In this document: piece after piece, positions 17,701 through 27,308 of the stretch | Position numbering within the stretch: position 1 is the first letter of the stretch | Layout of the letters: the number at the start of each line of letters is the position of its first letter | Assembly: GCF_900078755.1 (NCBI RefSeq) | Contig: NZ_FKIH01000028.1 | Length of the DNA: 64,000 nt | DNA from: Ichthyocystis sparus | GTDB lineage: Bacteria > Pseudomonadota > Gammaproteobacteria > Burkholderiales > 2013Ark19i | Direction: 5' to 3' (one strand) | Translations under genes and position numbers: made by a program | Notes under the pieces: generated by a model | The model's database searches: none | What the model saw: the letters and a program-made list of their open reading frames with translations, nothing else | Told to the model about the DNA's origin: nothing

Positions 17701-19893
17701 GTGTGTGCAGATTTTAATCAAACAGCTCGAATATATGCTAATTCTGGATGTGAAATATTTCCTGATTGTAAAACAGGACCATATATATCTCCCAGAGGTG
17801 TTGCTGAGGTAGTTAACTTTAATAGAGAGATTGAAGTTAATGGTCAGGTTATTTTTTGTACTCACTTATCTGCATTATTTATGTTTAATGGTGTTGATTG
17901 CTACACTAAAGGTAGGAGGATTAAGGTTAATAGCTTGTTTGCAAGCAAAGATTCAATAATAAAATCTGCTCCACCTAATGTCGAGAATTTGTATAAAAAT
18001 ATATTGGAAAGATCATGTGGCAGACACATATTACCGTGTAATAATTTTGGTAATTTTTTGTACAAAATCTCTATAAGAATGAACCCCAATGAACAGAGAT
18101 TTTTCTTAATAGATAGCTCCATTCACTCAATGTCGTTCATGATTTCACGTAAAGTTAGAGAATATCCAGAATTTATTAAAAATACTTGGGTAGTTAATTT
18201 TTTTGATCCTAATAGAACTAATATTACATCTCGTAGTGAAGTTTCAGCTCCTAGAGATTTTTTAAATTCAGACGTTTTCTCTCTTAATATGTTTATAAAT
18301 AGTAATTTTTATGAATCATATTTTTTCTATACAAATGAAGACAATAAATCAGAGGCCGAGAATGAGTGCGTAGTATATGAATACTCAGATAAAGCTGAAG
18401 CTAATTTTAAATTTTCAACACTGTCAGCTTTATCTCAATATAATGTTTCTGCTTGCATGATATATCATATCATGTTTGATGAGTATGCTTCATTCTGTTT
18501 AACAGATATAACAAAAAGAATTAGTTCATGCATAAATAAAGAAACTAGAAAAAAATTATTTTTTGCTAAAAATAGCAGAGGTGCTCCTGCCCTTTATGCA
18601 GCTATGGAGCAAGGAAAGTCACAATCTGTAAAGGCGTATGATTATTTACTGCAAGCGCTTTCTCGCGATGAGCAAATTAGTTTGTTACCAGAATTGTTAA
18701 GTTCTAAGATTTATACTGGGACCCCTGCCCTTTTTATAGCTATGCAAAAAGGACATGTTGAATGTATTAGTTCATATGCTACTCTATTAGAATGTCAATT
18801 AAATTTAATGAAAGATATGTTACCTGAGGATAGTTTTGTTGATATAGTTGTTAATTTATTGTCGGGGAAAAGGAATAACGAAATATCAGCCTTATTAGTG
18901 GGATTAAATAAGAATAATGCAGATGCTGTAGGTGCTTATGCAAAAGTATTAGATAAAGTTTTCTTGTTAAAGGGAACCATACCGGATGATAGATTGGCTG
19001 ATATTATTTTTAATTTAATATGTTCTCCGTTACCTTGTAATGGTGAAACCACTTTATTCTTAGCTCTAAATAAAGGATATGCTAGTTCTATTTGTGCTAT
19101 TGGTTTATTAATTGATAAATTGATTATTATGAAAGGCTGTATATCTCACGATAAACTTGCAGAAATGATTTATAAATTATTATCCTCTACTGATAAGCAT
19201 GGTACTTTCGGATTATTTACGTCTTTGCGAGAAGGAAATAGTAGAGCTGTACTTTCTTTTGGTTGTCTTATAGATAAACTGCTTGCTATGAGAGGATGTA
19301 TATCAGACGAGAAGTTGGCTACTATGGTATTTAATTTACTAATGGCTAAAAGTGGTGATGGTGTTCCTGGTTTATCTATTGCTATGGAAAATGGTCTTTG
19401 CGGTACCATACGTGCTTTTGGTAAACTACTAGAAAAAATAACTGTTTTTAAGGATGCTATGGATAACAATCCTTTTAATAACATGCTACTGGAGATTGTG
19501 ATATCCAGAAGATCGGATGGTACATCTGGATTATTTATTGCACTAGATAGTAATTTACCCAATGTTATTGATTGTTATTCATCATTGTTAACTGTAATAC
19601 CAGAAGATAAATTAGTTGATGTGTTAGTGGCATTGAATAGCCATGGTGTGCCTGGTGCATTAGTTGCAGGTAAAGAGGCTTTAGATGCTTATTTGTCGAT
19701 AATATCATCGTTATCATCCTATGGCGTTATACAAAATTTATACTCAGAATTTAAGTGCATAAGAAAATCGATTGCTCACATATTTTTGGGTGATAGTAAT
19801 TTTTGTTTAAGGTACAAGCTGTTGTTGGATAGGATAAAAAAAATTAAGTCTGGATTTTATGGCACAACTTGTAATGCAAGATGCTTATACTGA
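17701..19893 (+). CDS. ShET2/OspD3-like effector, subfamily A copy 5, CaaX lost by 2-base insertion
   Basis: 730 residues from a GTG start that aligns with the ATG starts of the sister genes and has GGAG 8 bases upstream. C53 in IFCTHLSALF, H142 in SSIHSMSF and D169 in NFFDPNRTN are kept. Eight repeats follow, closest to the copy at 12427. The end is CNARCLY and stop, coded TGC TTA TAC TGA, followed by TGTAG. Deleting one TA gives TGC TTA CTG ATG TAG, that is CLLM and stop, exactly the end of the 12427 copy. The CaaX box therefore appears to have been lost recently. The rest of the gene is intact. Confidence 0.85.
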   Translation: MCADFNQTARIYANSGCEIFPDCKTGPYISPRGVAEVVNFNREIEVNGQVIFCTHLSALFMFNGVDCYTKGRRIKVNSLFASKDSIIKSAPPNVENLYKNILERSCGRHILPCNNFGNFLYKISIRMNPNEQRFFLIDSSIHSMSFMISRKVREYPEFIKNTWVVNFFDPNRTNITSRSEVSAPRDFLNSDVFSLNMFINSNFYESYFFYTNEDNKSEAENECVVYEYSDKAEANFKFSTLSALSQYNVSACMIYHIMFDEYASFCLTDITKRISSCINKETRKKLFFAKNSRGAPALYAAMEQGKSQSVKAYDYLLQALSRDEQISLLPELLSSKIYTGTPALFIAMQKGHVECISSYATLLECQLNLMKDMLPEDSFVDIVVNLLSGKRNNEISALLVGLNKNNADAVGAYAKVLDKVFLLKGTIPDDRLADIIFNLICSPLPCNGETTLFLALNKGYASSICAIGLLIDKLIIMKGCISHDKLAEMIYKLLSSTDKHGTFGLFTSLREGNSRAVLSFGCLIDKLLAMRGCISDEKLATMVFNLLMAKSGDGVPGLSIAMENGLCGTIRAFGKLLEKITVFKDAMDNNPFNNMLLEIVISRRSDGTSGLFIALDSNLPNVIDCYSSLLTVIPEDKLVDVLVALNSHGVPGALVAGKEALDAYLSIISSLSSYGVIQNLYSEFKCIRKSIAHIFLGDSNFCLRYKLLLDRIKKIKSGFYGTTCNARCLY

Positions 19894-20501
19894 TGTAGTT
19901 CGTAACGTTACGGATTGTTAGTCATTTACTGCAATTGTTCTCCCATGCTACAGTATAAACGATAGTAGATATTTTATATGGTGAACTTTTGGACATTGTA
20001 AATTCTAAACTATAGTACAGTACTTCTGGTTTATCCATATCGATAAAAAAACAATTTTTCCATCCAATGTAATTAAATATTATTCCATGTTGCTTAAGTT
20101 AATACCAGAATCTAGAGCGGTTAGTATATTGCTGGCGTCAGATTGTTCCGGGGATCCTGGTGTTTTGATTTGGGTAAGAAGGCCGTAGAGTACTACTTAA
20201 CAATAATAGCCATTTTACCTGATATGATCATACGCGATGATTTGCATTTTATTTAAGAATTAAAAAAATAAGAAGATCAATCAATAATATGTTTTTAAGT
20301 GATAGATGCCTCCATATAAGGTATAAATTCTTATTAGACAAGGTAAATGGATACAGATAACATGCTCTATGCTGGGCATTTGTGGCGCAGTAATTTTATC
20401 AAAACAGAACAAGACTGATCTATCTATTAGTAATGTGCGTGGGTGTATTGTGTAACTAAACAAAACTCACTATTACAGTACAATGATTAAATTGGAATGA
20501 C
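19894..20501 (+). other. 608-base intergenic region at the A/B junction
   Basis: No intact gene. The centre is a decayed family fragment (separate entry). The segment from 20353 to 20501 is AT-rich; the next gene starts with GTG at 20502 behind GGAATGAC, a weak ribosome site. Confidence 0.6.
20052..20352 (+). pseudogene. Remnant of a subfamily A effector C-terminus
   Basis: About 300 bases align by eye with the 3' part of the A genes, for example 19555-19845. Readable pieces include TTAATACCAGAA (LIPE of the IPEDKLVD motif), ATATTGCTGGCGTCAGAT (ILLASD), GGGGATCCTGGTG (GDPG), then an in-frame TAG, a frameshift into AATAATAGCCATTTTACCT (equivalent of MISSLP), and AAAATAAGAAGATCAATCAATAATATGTTTTTAAGTGATAG (RRSI..MFLSD) in another frame. 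The 5' two thirds of the gene and the CaaX end are gone. This marks a former sixth A copy, deleted down to its tail. Confidence 0.8.
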
Positions 20502-23027
20502 GTGAATACTAATTACGGTACGCGTGTTAACATGCTCTCGTATTCGATGGAAGCAGTGTCACCTGAAGAAAAAACTTTGCCCTATATATCCCTGAAAAAT
20601 GTTGGGAGCTTGTTAAACTTAAATTATGGAGTTGAGGCCTATGGTGAAACTATTGTTTGTTCTCACTTATCTTCATTGCTTATGTTGAATAGCATCGATT
20701 ATTATAATAATTGTAAAAAAATTAAAGTTAATGAATTTTTCATGGATATAGAATCAGTAAAAAGAGTAATTCCAGAAAATATCAAAGAAATATATCCAAA
20801 TATTGTACAAAATTCGTGTGGCAGACACATTATAGCCTGCAGTAGATTTGGTAATTTTTTGCATAAAATAGCATCTAGTATGTCTTGCTGTGAACAGAGA
20901 TTTTTTTTATTACATAGTTGCAATCATGTGATGTATTTTAGGATCATGCATAAAACTAAGGAAAGTTGTGGAGCATCATTAAACAAATGGGTAGTGCATT
21001 TTTTTGATCCTAATATAACTAATGTTGTAACACGTAGTGAAGTTTTAGATTATGAGAGTTTTCTAGACCAGGAAAAGTTTTCCTTACAGATGTTTATCAG
21101 TAAAGATAATTATAAATTATATTTTGGAAATTCTAATTCAGGTATAGTAGATCATGAATGTTTAATTCAAGAGTATTCTGACAAAAAACCTGCAAGCTTA
21201 AAATTTTTAACCCTAGAAACTCTATCTCAATATGGAATTTCCGGCTGTATGATATATCATATCATGTCTGATAATATTAGTTCATTTAACATTATGGAGG
21301 CAGTAAAACATACTCCTTTTAGAACGTTGAGCAGTGATATTAGAAGAGAGATATTTTTAGCAAAAAGCTCTTCCAATGTTACTGCACTTTATGCATCTAT
21401 GGAACGAAATAGACCTAACTCTATAAAATCATATAATGATTTTTTGCAGGAACTTTCTTATGATGAACAATTAAGTTTGTTGCCTGAGATTATAAATGAT
21501 AAATCTTCATCTGAGGCAACAGCTTTATTCATAGCCATGCAAGAAGGACATGCTGAATGTGTTAGTAGTTTTGGTTTATTGATAGATAGATTAATAAATA
21601 TAAGACCTGGAATGACTCCAGACAATTTTTGTAACATGTTGTTTGATGTTTTTTTATCTGTACGTAACAGTGGATTTACTGCTCTTTCTTTGGCTTTATA
21701 TGGAAATCATGCTGATGCTATTTTAGCTTTTGGTAATCTTATGAATAGGATTTTTATAGTTAATGATAATATAGGTAATGAAAGATTATCTGATATGATT
21801 TTTGGCTTATTACATTATAAATCATATATTGGTACGACAGGATTGTTTTTAGCTCTATCCAGAGGGTGCTATAATGCAATTATAGCTTTTGGGACATTGA
21901 TAGATAAATTGCTTGTTATGAAAGGACGTATACCTGATATAAATTTGGCAAATATGATTTTTATATTGTTGATGGCCAAAGATGGTACAGGATCTCCCGG
22001 TTTATTCTTTGCTTTTCAAGGAGAGATTGCTAATACAGTATCTGCTTTTGGGTTATTGATAGATAGATTGCTTGTTATGAAAGGACATATATCTGATATA
22101 AATTTGGCAAATATGATTTTCGAATTGTTGATGGCTAAAGATGGTACAGGAGTTCCAGGTGTATTCTTTGCTTTTCAAGAAGGTAATGCTGATATTGTAT
22201 GCTCTTTTGGATTATTGATAGATAGATTGCTTGTTATGAAAGGACATATACCTGATATAGATTTGGCAAATATGATTTTTAGATTGTTGATAGCTAAAGA
22301 TGGTACAGGAGTTTCTGGTCTATATTGTGCTTTGAAATATGGACATGCTGATACGGTAATGATTTTTGGATTGTTGGTAGATAGATTGCTTGTTATGAAA
22401 GATAGTGTTTCGTATCTTTACATATCAAGTACGATTTTTGAGCTCTTGATGTCCAAGGATAATACTGGATCTACTGGACTATTTATTGCTTTACAGGAAG
22501 GTCATGCTGAAGCGGTACTTGCTTTTGGTTCATTGATAGATAGGCTTCTCCTTATGAAGGGTTATGTTCCAGATGCACAATTGGCTGATATGGTATTTGA
22601 TTTACTAATGTGTAAGAGTAGCGATGGTGTTCCTGGTTTGTTTGTGGCTATGAAAAATGGTCATGCTACTAGCATAACTGCTTTTTGTGGCTTATTAGAA
22701 AGAATAATGCTCTTTAAGAATGATATATATAGTGAATATTTTGATCATATGCTTACTGACATTGTAATGTCTAAACAATTAGATGGTACGTCTGGATTGT
22801 TTGTGGCACTGAAAAATAATTACCCTGATGTGGTTAGATCTTATGCCCCACTGCTTAATTTGATACCTGAAACCAAGGTGGTTGATGTATTGATAGCGTT
22901 CGATAATCATGGCACGCCTGCTGCATTACTTGCAGGTAAAGAAGCTTTATATTCTTATTTAGAATTAATAAGTTTGTTTTCTGATGATGTCATGTCAGTA
23001 GTTATATCTACAATTACTTCCTTATGA
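20502..23027 (+). CDS. ShET2/OspD3-like effector, intermediate between subfamilies A and B
   Basis: 841 residues from GTG. The N-terminus (MNTNYGTRVNMLSYSME) and the insert-like first repeats (RREIFLAKSSSNVTALYASME, LSALL-type units) are of B type, but there is only one module and the APKEVRKEIF second module of B is missing. C53 in IVCSHLSSLL, H142 in SCNHVMYF and D169 in HFFDPNITN are kept. Eleven repeats are visible; those around residues 470-680 are near-identical 53-residue units. The usual C-terminal tail is cut short: the protein stops at VVISTITSL, about 40 residues before the normal end, and has no CaaX box. It sits at the border of the A and B blocks, consistent with an evolutionary intermediate or a recombinant. 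Confidence 0.83.
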   Translation: MNTNYGTRVNMLSYSMEAVSPEEKTLPYISLKNVGSLLNLNYGVEAYGETIVCSHLSSLLMLNSIDYYNNCKKIKVNEFFMDIESVKRVIPENIKEIYPNIVQNSCGRHIIACSRFGNFLHKIASSMSCCEQRFFLLHSCNHVMYFRIMHKTKESCGASLNKWVVHFFDPNITNVVTRSEVLDYESFLDQEKFSLQMFISKDNYKLYFGNSNSGIVDHECLIQEYSDKKPASLKFLTLETLSQYGISGCMIYHIMSDNISSFNIMEAVKHTPFRTLSSDIRREIFLAKSSSNVTALYASMERNRPNSIKSYNDFLQELSYDEQLSLLPEIINDKSSSEATALFIAMQEGHAECVSSFGLLIDRLINIRPGMTPDNFCNMLFDVFLSVRNSGFTALSLALYGNHADAILAFGNLMNRIFIVNDNIGNERLSDMIFGLLHYKSYIGTTGLFLALSRGCYNAIIAFGTLIDKLLVMKGRIPDINLANMIFILLMAKDGTGSPGLFFAFQGEIANTVSAFGLLIDRLLVMKGHISDINLANMIFELLMAKDGTGVPGVFFAFQEGNADIVCSFGLLIDRLLVMKGHIPDIDLANMIFRLLIAKDGTGVSGLYCALKYGHADTVMIFGLLVDRLLVMKDSVSYLYISSTIFELLMSKDNTGSTGLFIALQEGHAEAVLAFGSLIDRLLLMKGYVPDAQLADMVFDLLMCKSSDGVPGLFVAMKNGHATSITAFCGLLERIMLFKNDIYSEYFDHMLTDIVMSKQLDGTSGLFVALKNNYPDVVRSYAPLLNLIPETKVVDVLIAFDNHGTPAALLAGKEALYSYLELISLFSDDVMSVVISTITSL
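21885..22525 (+). repeat. 159-bp tandem repeats inside the effector gene at 20502
   Basis: Successive units begin at TTTGGG/TTTGGA at 22047, 22206 and 22365, exactly 159 bases (53 codons) apart, with a related unit before and after. The segments coding LLIDRLLVMKGHI.DI.LANMIF are almost identical between units. Such homogeneity indicates recent unit duplication by unequal crossing-over or slippage. Confidence 0.85.
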
Positions 23028-23732
23028 TGTAGATTAATTTTTTGCAAAAAATGACGCAAGTAATCTTTGCTTTGATCGGTACTGACTTGTTATGTTATAT
23101 TGCACAAGTGGTTATAACCTATCGCACTAAGAAAACCTTTACATGATTTTTTTATTTTATATATATGTCAATACAATAATAGTGTTAAAGTTAGTGGCAG
23201 AAAATAAATTAATTAATATTAATATAGTAGTGTAAAACAGCATGATTTGTTACTCATGACTTGGGTGTTACTGATAGGTCCTATTAATGATTATGTTACG
23301 TATGGCTTCTATATTATTGAATATATAAAATTAATACATGCGTTTGCAGTATATTTTGCATATATTGGTGAGTGTAATCGGTATATTTGTAGCTTGCGAG
23401 TTTAGAACGGGTAAAAATGCAGTCCTACCGATTGCATGCGAAGGGATCTTTGGGGGCTTGTCTTATAGGTGCCTAATTATCAGGCCAGATCTGTTATACT
23501 CGAGAAGATTTTATAATACGTTATTCAAGAGCTACATTGATAGAAATTATAAATCACCAATAAGTAAAATAAGACTAATTGGTTATGTGTTATTATGCAC
23601 AAATATTATACTTATTTAATACAAAGATTGTGCCACAGAACAATTTAGACGTACACACATCCCGAATAATAAGTATAATGGTCACGATACGATAGCTCTT
23701 AATCCAATAATAATAGATAAAGCATAGTAGAC
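23028..23732 (+). other. 705-base interval with one doubtful ORF
   Basis: AT-rich. It contains the possible ORF 23338-23619 (separate entry), and otherwise I recognise nothing. The last 30 bases (CCAATAATAATAGATAAAGC) start the leader type found before subfamily B genes. Confidence 0.5.
23338..23619 (+). CDS. Possible small hydrophobic protein
   Basis: A 93-codon frame with an ATG start but no recognisable ribosome site. The product would have a hydrophobic N-terminus (about residues 4-20, ending FVAC, a poor lipobox), a basic middle (YSRRFYNTLFKSYIDRNYK) and a second hydrophobic stretch at the C-terminus. It is unrelated to the effector family. Frames of this length can arise by chance in sequence this AT-rich, so I give it low confidence. 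Confidence 0.3.
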   Translation: MRLQYILHILVSVIGIFVACEFRTGKNAVLPIACEGIFGGLSYRCLIIRPDLLYSRRFYNTLFKSYIDRNYKSPISKIRLIGYVLLCTNIILI

Positions 23733-26700
23733 ATGAATTTTAATTACAACACACATGTTCACATATCTTCGCATACAATGGAAGTTATACCATCTTACGA
23801 AAAGAACTCGCCTTATATATCTAAGAAAAATGCTGGAAGTTTATTAAACTTAAATGGCAAAGTTGAAATTGATGGGGAAATTATTTCTTGCACCTATTTG
23901 TCTTCATTATTTGCTCTTAATAGCATTGATTGTTATAGAAATAACAAAAAAATGGAAATTAGCAAACTGTTTTCAGATGAAGACTCAATAAAAAGAGCAA
24001 TTCCTGGCGATTTTAAAGGAATTCATGAAAATATGGTGAAAAATTCATGTGGTAAACATATTATAGCTTGTGGTAATTTTGGTAACTTTTTACATAAAAT
24101 TGCATCCAGCACAACTTATGGGGAGCAGAGGTTTTTTATCTTGCAGAGTTGCGGTCATGTAATGTCTTTTAAGATAATCCATAAAACTAAGAAAGTAGGA
24201 GAATTATTATTAGATAGGTGGGTAGTACACTTTTTTGATCCTAATAAAACTAATGTTGTAGTGCGCAGTGAAGTTTTAAATACTGATGAATTTCTAGATT
24301 TGCGTAAATTTTCTTTACAAATGTTTATGAGTAAAAGTGATTATAAAGATTATTTTGAAGGTTCTGGATTAGGTCCAGTAGAAAATGAATGTGCAGTATA
24401 TGAATGCTCTGATAGAAAAAATGAAAGTTTGTGTTTTTCAACTTTAGAAACTCTGTCTCAATGTGGAATTTCTGGATGCATGATATATCATATGATGTAC
24501 AGCAATATTAGATCATTAGATATTAGAGAATTGGCAAGATCTAGGTCTTTTTCAAACTTAAGTAGTGATGTTAGAAAAGAGATATTTTTTGCTAAAAGCT
24601 CCTTAAATATTTCCGCACTTCACTTAGCTATAGAACATAATAATTTTAACTCCATAAGATCGTATGATAATTTTTTGGAAGAGCTTTCTTATGATGAGCA
24701 AGTAAGTATATTGCCTGATATTGTACTATCTAAGTCACATTTAGAAGCACCAGCTTTGTTTGTAGCTATGCAAAATGGAAGTAATGAAAGTATTGATAGT
24801 TTGGGATTATTGATAAATAGATTAATGAATGTAAGACACAGAATACCTATAGAAAATTTTTCTGAAATAATCTTCGATGTTTTTTTAGCTAAGCGTACAG
24901 ATGGATTGTCTGCTCTTTCTATGGCTTTATTTAAAAATAAAGCTGGGTCTATTTTAGCTTTTAGTAGGATTATGGATAGAATTTTTATGCTTAAAGATGT
25001 TATGGATGGTATAAAATTATCTAATTTAATTTTTAGGTTGTTACATCATAAGTACAATGATGGTAGAACGGCATTGTTCATAGGTTTGTCTTATGGATCT
25101 GATAGTGCAATTGTTGCTTTTGGATTATTGGTGGATAAGTTACTTGTTATGAAAGGTTATGTTCCTGATAGTTATATAGTGGATATGGTTTTTAGGCTGT
25201 TAAGATCTAGAACAAATAGAGGAATTCCTGGCCTATTTTTTTCTTTGCAGGACGGCCATGCTAATGCAGTACGTGCTTTTGGATCATTGATAGATAAATT
25301 ACTTGTTATGAAAGGTCATGTTCCTGATAATCGTATGGCGAATATGATTTTTGAGTTATTAATTGCTAAATCTGATACAGCTATCCCTGGTTTATTTTTT
25401 GCTTTACAAAATAATCATGCTAATACAGTATTTGCTTTTTCTGAATTGATATATAAATTGCTTGCTATGAAAGGACATGTATCCGATAGTTATATGGCGA
25501 ATATGATTTTTGAGTTATTGATGCCTAAATCTGATACAGGTATCCCTGGTTTATTTTTTGCTTTACAAGAAGGGTATACTAACACAATAATTGCTTTTGG
25601 TGGGTTAGTAAGTAAATTTGCTCTCTTAAAGCAGAGTATACCTGAGGCTAGGTTTAATTCTATGATGTTAGATATATTAATGGCTAGGAGGAGTGACAGT
25701 TTATCTGGCATATTAATGTCATTAATAAAAAATAGTACTGATGTTATAGCTGCATATGGTTCATTATTAGTTTATGCGCCCAAAGAAGTTAGAAAAGAAA
25801 TATTTTTCATTAAAGATAATGATGGATTTCCTGCCCTTTATGCACTCATATCTTCTAATAAAGCACAGTCTATAATAACTTATGATTATTTTTTGAAGAT
25901 GCTTTCTTGTGATGAGCAAATGGATATACTTCCAGAACTATTAATTTCTAAAAATGATAAAGGTGATCCTGCTCTGTTTTTGGCTATGCAGGAAGGATAT
26001 GATACTTGTATTGATGAATATGCTACTTTGATAGAAAATCAATTAATGACGGTTAAAGATAGAATGTCTCCTGGTGATTTTGCTAATCTAGTTTTAAATA
26101 TTGTATCTGCTAAAAGAACTGATGGAATATCTGCTCTGTTTATGGGAATGTACAACAATAGAGTTAGTGCTATAAAATCTTATGCAGGATTATTAGACAA
26201 AGTTTTATTACTGTTAAAGGGAACTATATCTGATTATGAATTAGCTGACATTATTTATAAATTAATTTCATGTTGCTCTCCTTCCTATGGTGAGAGTATT
26301 ATTTTTACAGGCCTACACATGGGATATGCTGGTTCTATTGCCGCTTTTGGTTTATTGGTTGATAAATTAGTATCAATGAAAAATTATATACCTCACGATA
26401 AACTTGTGGACATGATTTTTGAATTATTGAAGGCTAGAAATAGAAAAAACTTTGATGGATTGTTTATAGCTTTGCAAAAAGGTAATATTGATGAAATAAC
26501 TGCTTTTGGTTTCTTGTTAGATAAATTTATTAGTATTAAAGGATATACAGATGATATCCCACTGATTGATATGCTATTTGATTTATTAATGTGCAAAAGT
26601 GGTGATGATGATGTTCCAGGTTTGTTTATGGCTATGCAGGAAGGACACCATGTAGCTGTAGATGCTTTTAGAAAATTAATAGAAAAAATAATGATATTTG

Positions 26701-27107
26701 AGGATCATGTGTTTAGTGGATATTTTAATAATATGCTGTTAAATACTGTAATATCTAGAAGATCAGATGGGGTATCTGGGTTGCTTATAGCGCTAAAAAA
26801 TAATTTTCCTAAAGTAATTAGAGCTTATGGACTATTGCTCAGTTTAATACCTAAAGACGAATTAGTTAATGTGTTAATAGCTTCTGACAGTTTGGGTGTA
26901 CCTGCTGCGTTATTTGCTGGTAATGAGGCTTTGAGTAGTTATTTGGAAATAATATCTAACTTGCCTACTGAGGTTATATGTGCTTTATATTCACGACTTA
27001 ATAGCATAAAAATTTCGATTGAACATATACTTTCAAGTGATAGCGATCTTAATGGAAAATATGAGCTTTTATTAAAAAATGTTAAGGAACTTGCTAGAAA
27101 TTTCTAA
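23733..27107 (+). CDS. ShET2/OspD3-like effector, subfamily B copy 1 (longest)
   Basis: 1124 residues, the longest copy. C53 in ISCTYLSSLF (Tyr in place of His at +2), H142 in SCGHVMSF and D169 in HFFDPNKTN. Sixteen repeats: a first module from about residue 283 (VRKEIFFAKSSLNISALHLAIE), then at about residue 685 the module-2 start APKEVRKEIFFIKDNDGFPALYALI, which parallels the repeat domain of subfamily A. The extra length relative to typical B genes (about 1076) is about one repeat unit in module 1; units around residues 495-610 repeat VMKGHVPD/SDSYMANMIFELL closely. The C-terminus is KNVKELARNF, without a CaaX box. The start context TAGTAGACATG has no clear Shine-Dalgarno. Confidence 0.85.
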   Translation: MNFNYNTHVHISSHTMEVIPSYEKNSPYISKKNAGSLLNLNGKVEIDGEIISCTYLSSLFALNSIDCYRNNKKMEISKLFSDEDSIKRAIPGDFKGIHENMVKNSCGKHIIACGNFGNFLHKIASSTTYGEQRFFILQSCGHVMSFKIIHKTKKVGELLLDRWVVHFFDPNKTNVVVRSEVLNTDEFLDLRKFSLQMFMSKSDYKDYFEGSGLGPVENECAVYECSDRKNESLCFSTLETLSQCGISGCMIYHMMYSNIRSLDIRELARSRSFSNLSSDVRKEIFFAKSSLNISALHLAIEHNNFNSIRSYDNFLEELSYDEQVSILPDIVLSKSHLEAPALFVAMQNGSNESIDSLGLLINRLMNVRHRIPIENFSEIIFDVFLAKRTDGLSALSMALFKNKAGSILAFSRIMDRIFMLKDVMDGIKLSNLIFRLLHHKYNDGRTALFIGLSYGSDSAIVAFGLLVDKLLVMKGYVPDSYIVDMVFRLLRSRTNRGIPGLFFSLQDGHANAVRAFGSLIDKLLVMKGHVPDNRMANMIFELLIAKSDTAIPGLFFALQNNHANTVFAFSELIYKLLAMKGHVSDSYMANMIFELLMPKSDTGIPGLFFALQEGYTNTIIAFGGLVSKFALLKQSIPEARFNSMMLDILMARRSDSLSGILMSLIKNSTDVIAAYGSLLVYAPKEVRKEIFFIKDNDGFPALYALISSNKAQSIITYDYFLKMLSCDEQMDILPELLISKNDKGDPALFLAMQEGYDTCIDEYATLIENQLMTVKDRMSPGDFANLVLNIVSAKRTDGISALFMGMYNNRVSAIKSYAGLLDKVLLLLKGTISDYELADIIYKLISCCSPSYGESIIFTGLHMGYAGSIAAFGLLVDKLVSMKNYIPHDKLVDMIFELLKARNRKNFDGLFIALQKGNIDEITAFGFLLDKFISIKGYTDDIPLIDMLFDLLMCKSGDDDVPGLFMAMQEGHHVAVDAFRKLIEKIMIFEDHVFSGYFNNMLLNTVISRRSDGVSGLLIALKNNFPKVIRAYGLLLSLIPKDELVNVLIASDSLGVPAALFAGNEALSSYLEIISNLPTEVICALYSRLNSIKISIEHILSSDSDLNGKYELLLKNVKELARNF

Positions 27108-27308
27108 CTTAATATGTATTATTCAATAAGATACCAAATAAACATAAGAAATTGTTTTAGAATACTATTTTTTCTATGAAAATTTATGTTGATCATGATA
27201 AAGTGCTGCTCTACATTTTGTTCTTATATCTATATCAAGCACAACATATAGTAGTAATACTTATAGTGTTAATGCTCATACAGAATCGGAATGACATGGA
27301 CTTTAGAC

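Noticed and set aside
21885..22525. Regularly spaced repeats as a possible CRISPR array
   Set aside because: The period is 159 bases, continuous with no unique spacers, in frame and inside a coding sequence.
27291..27308. Upstream ATG of effector B2
   Set aside because: It is a product of a local duplication; the family start aligns with 27309. The longer form cannot be fully excluded.
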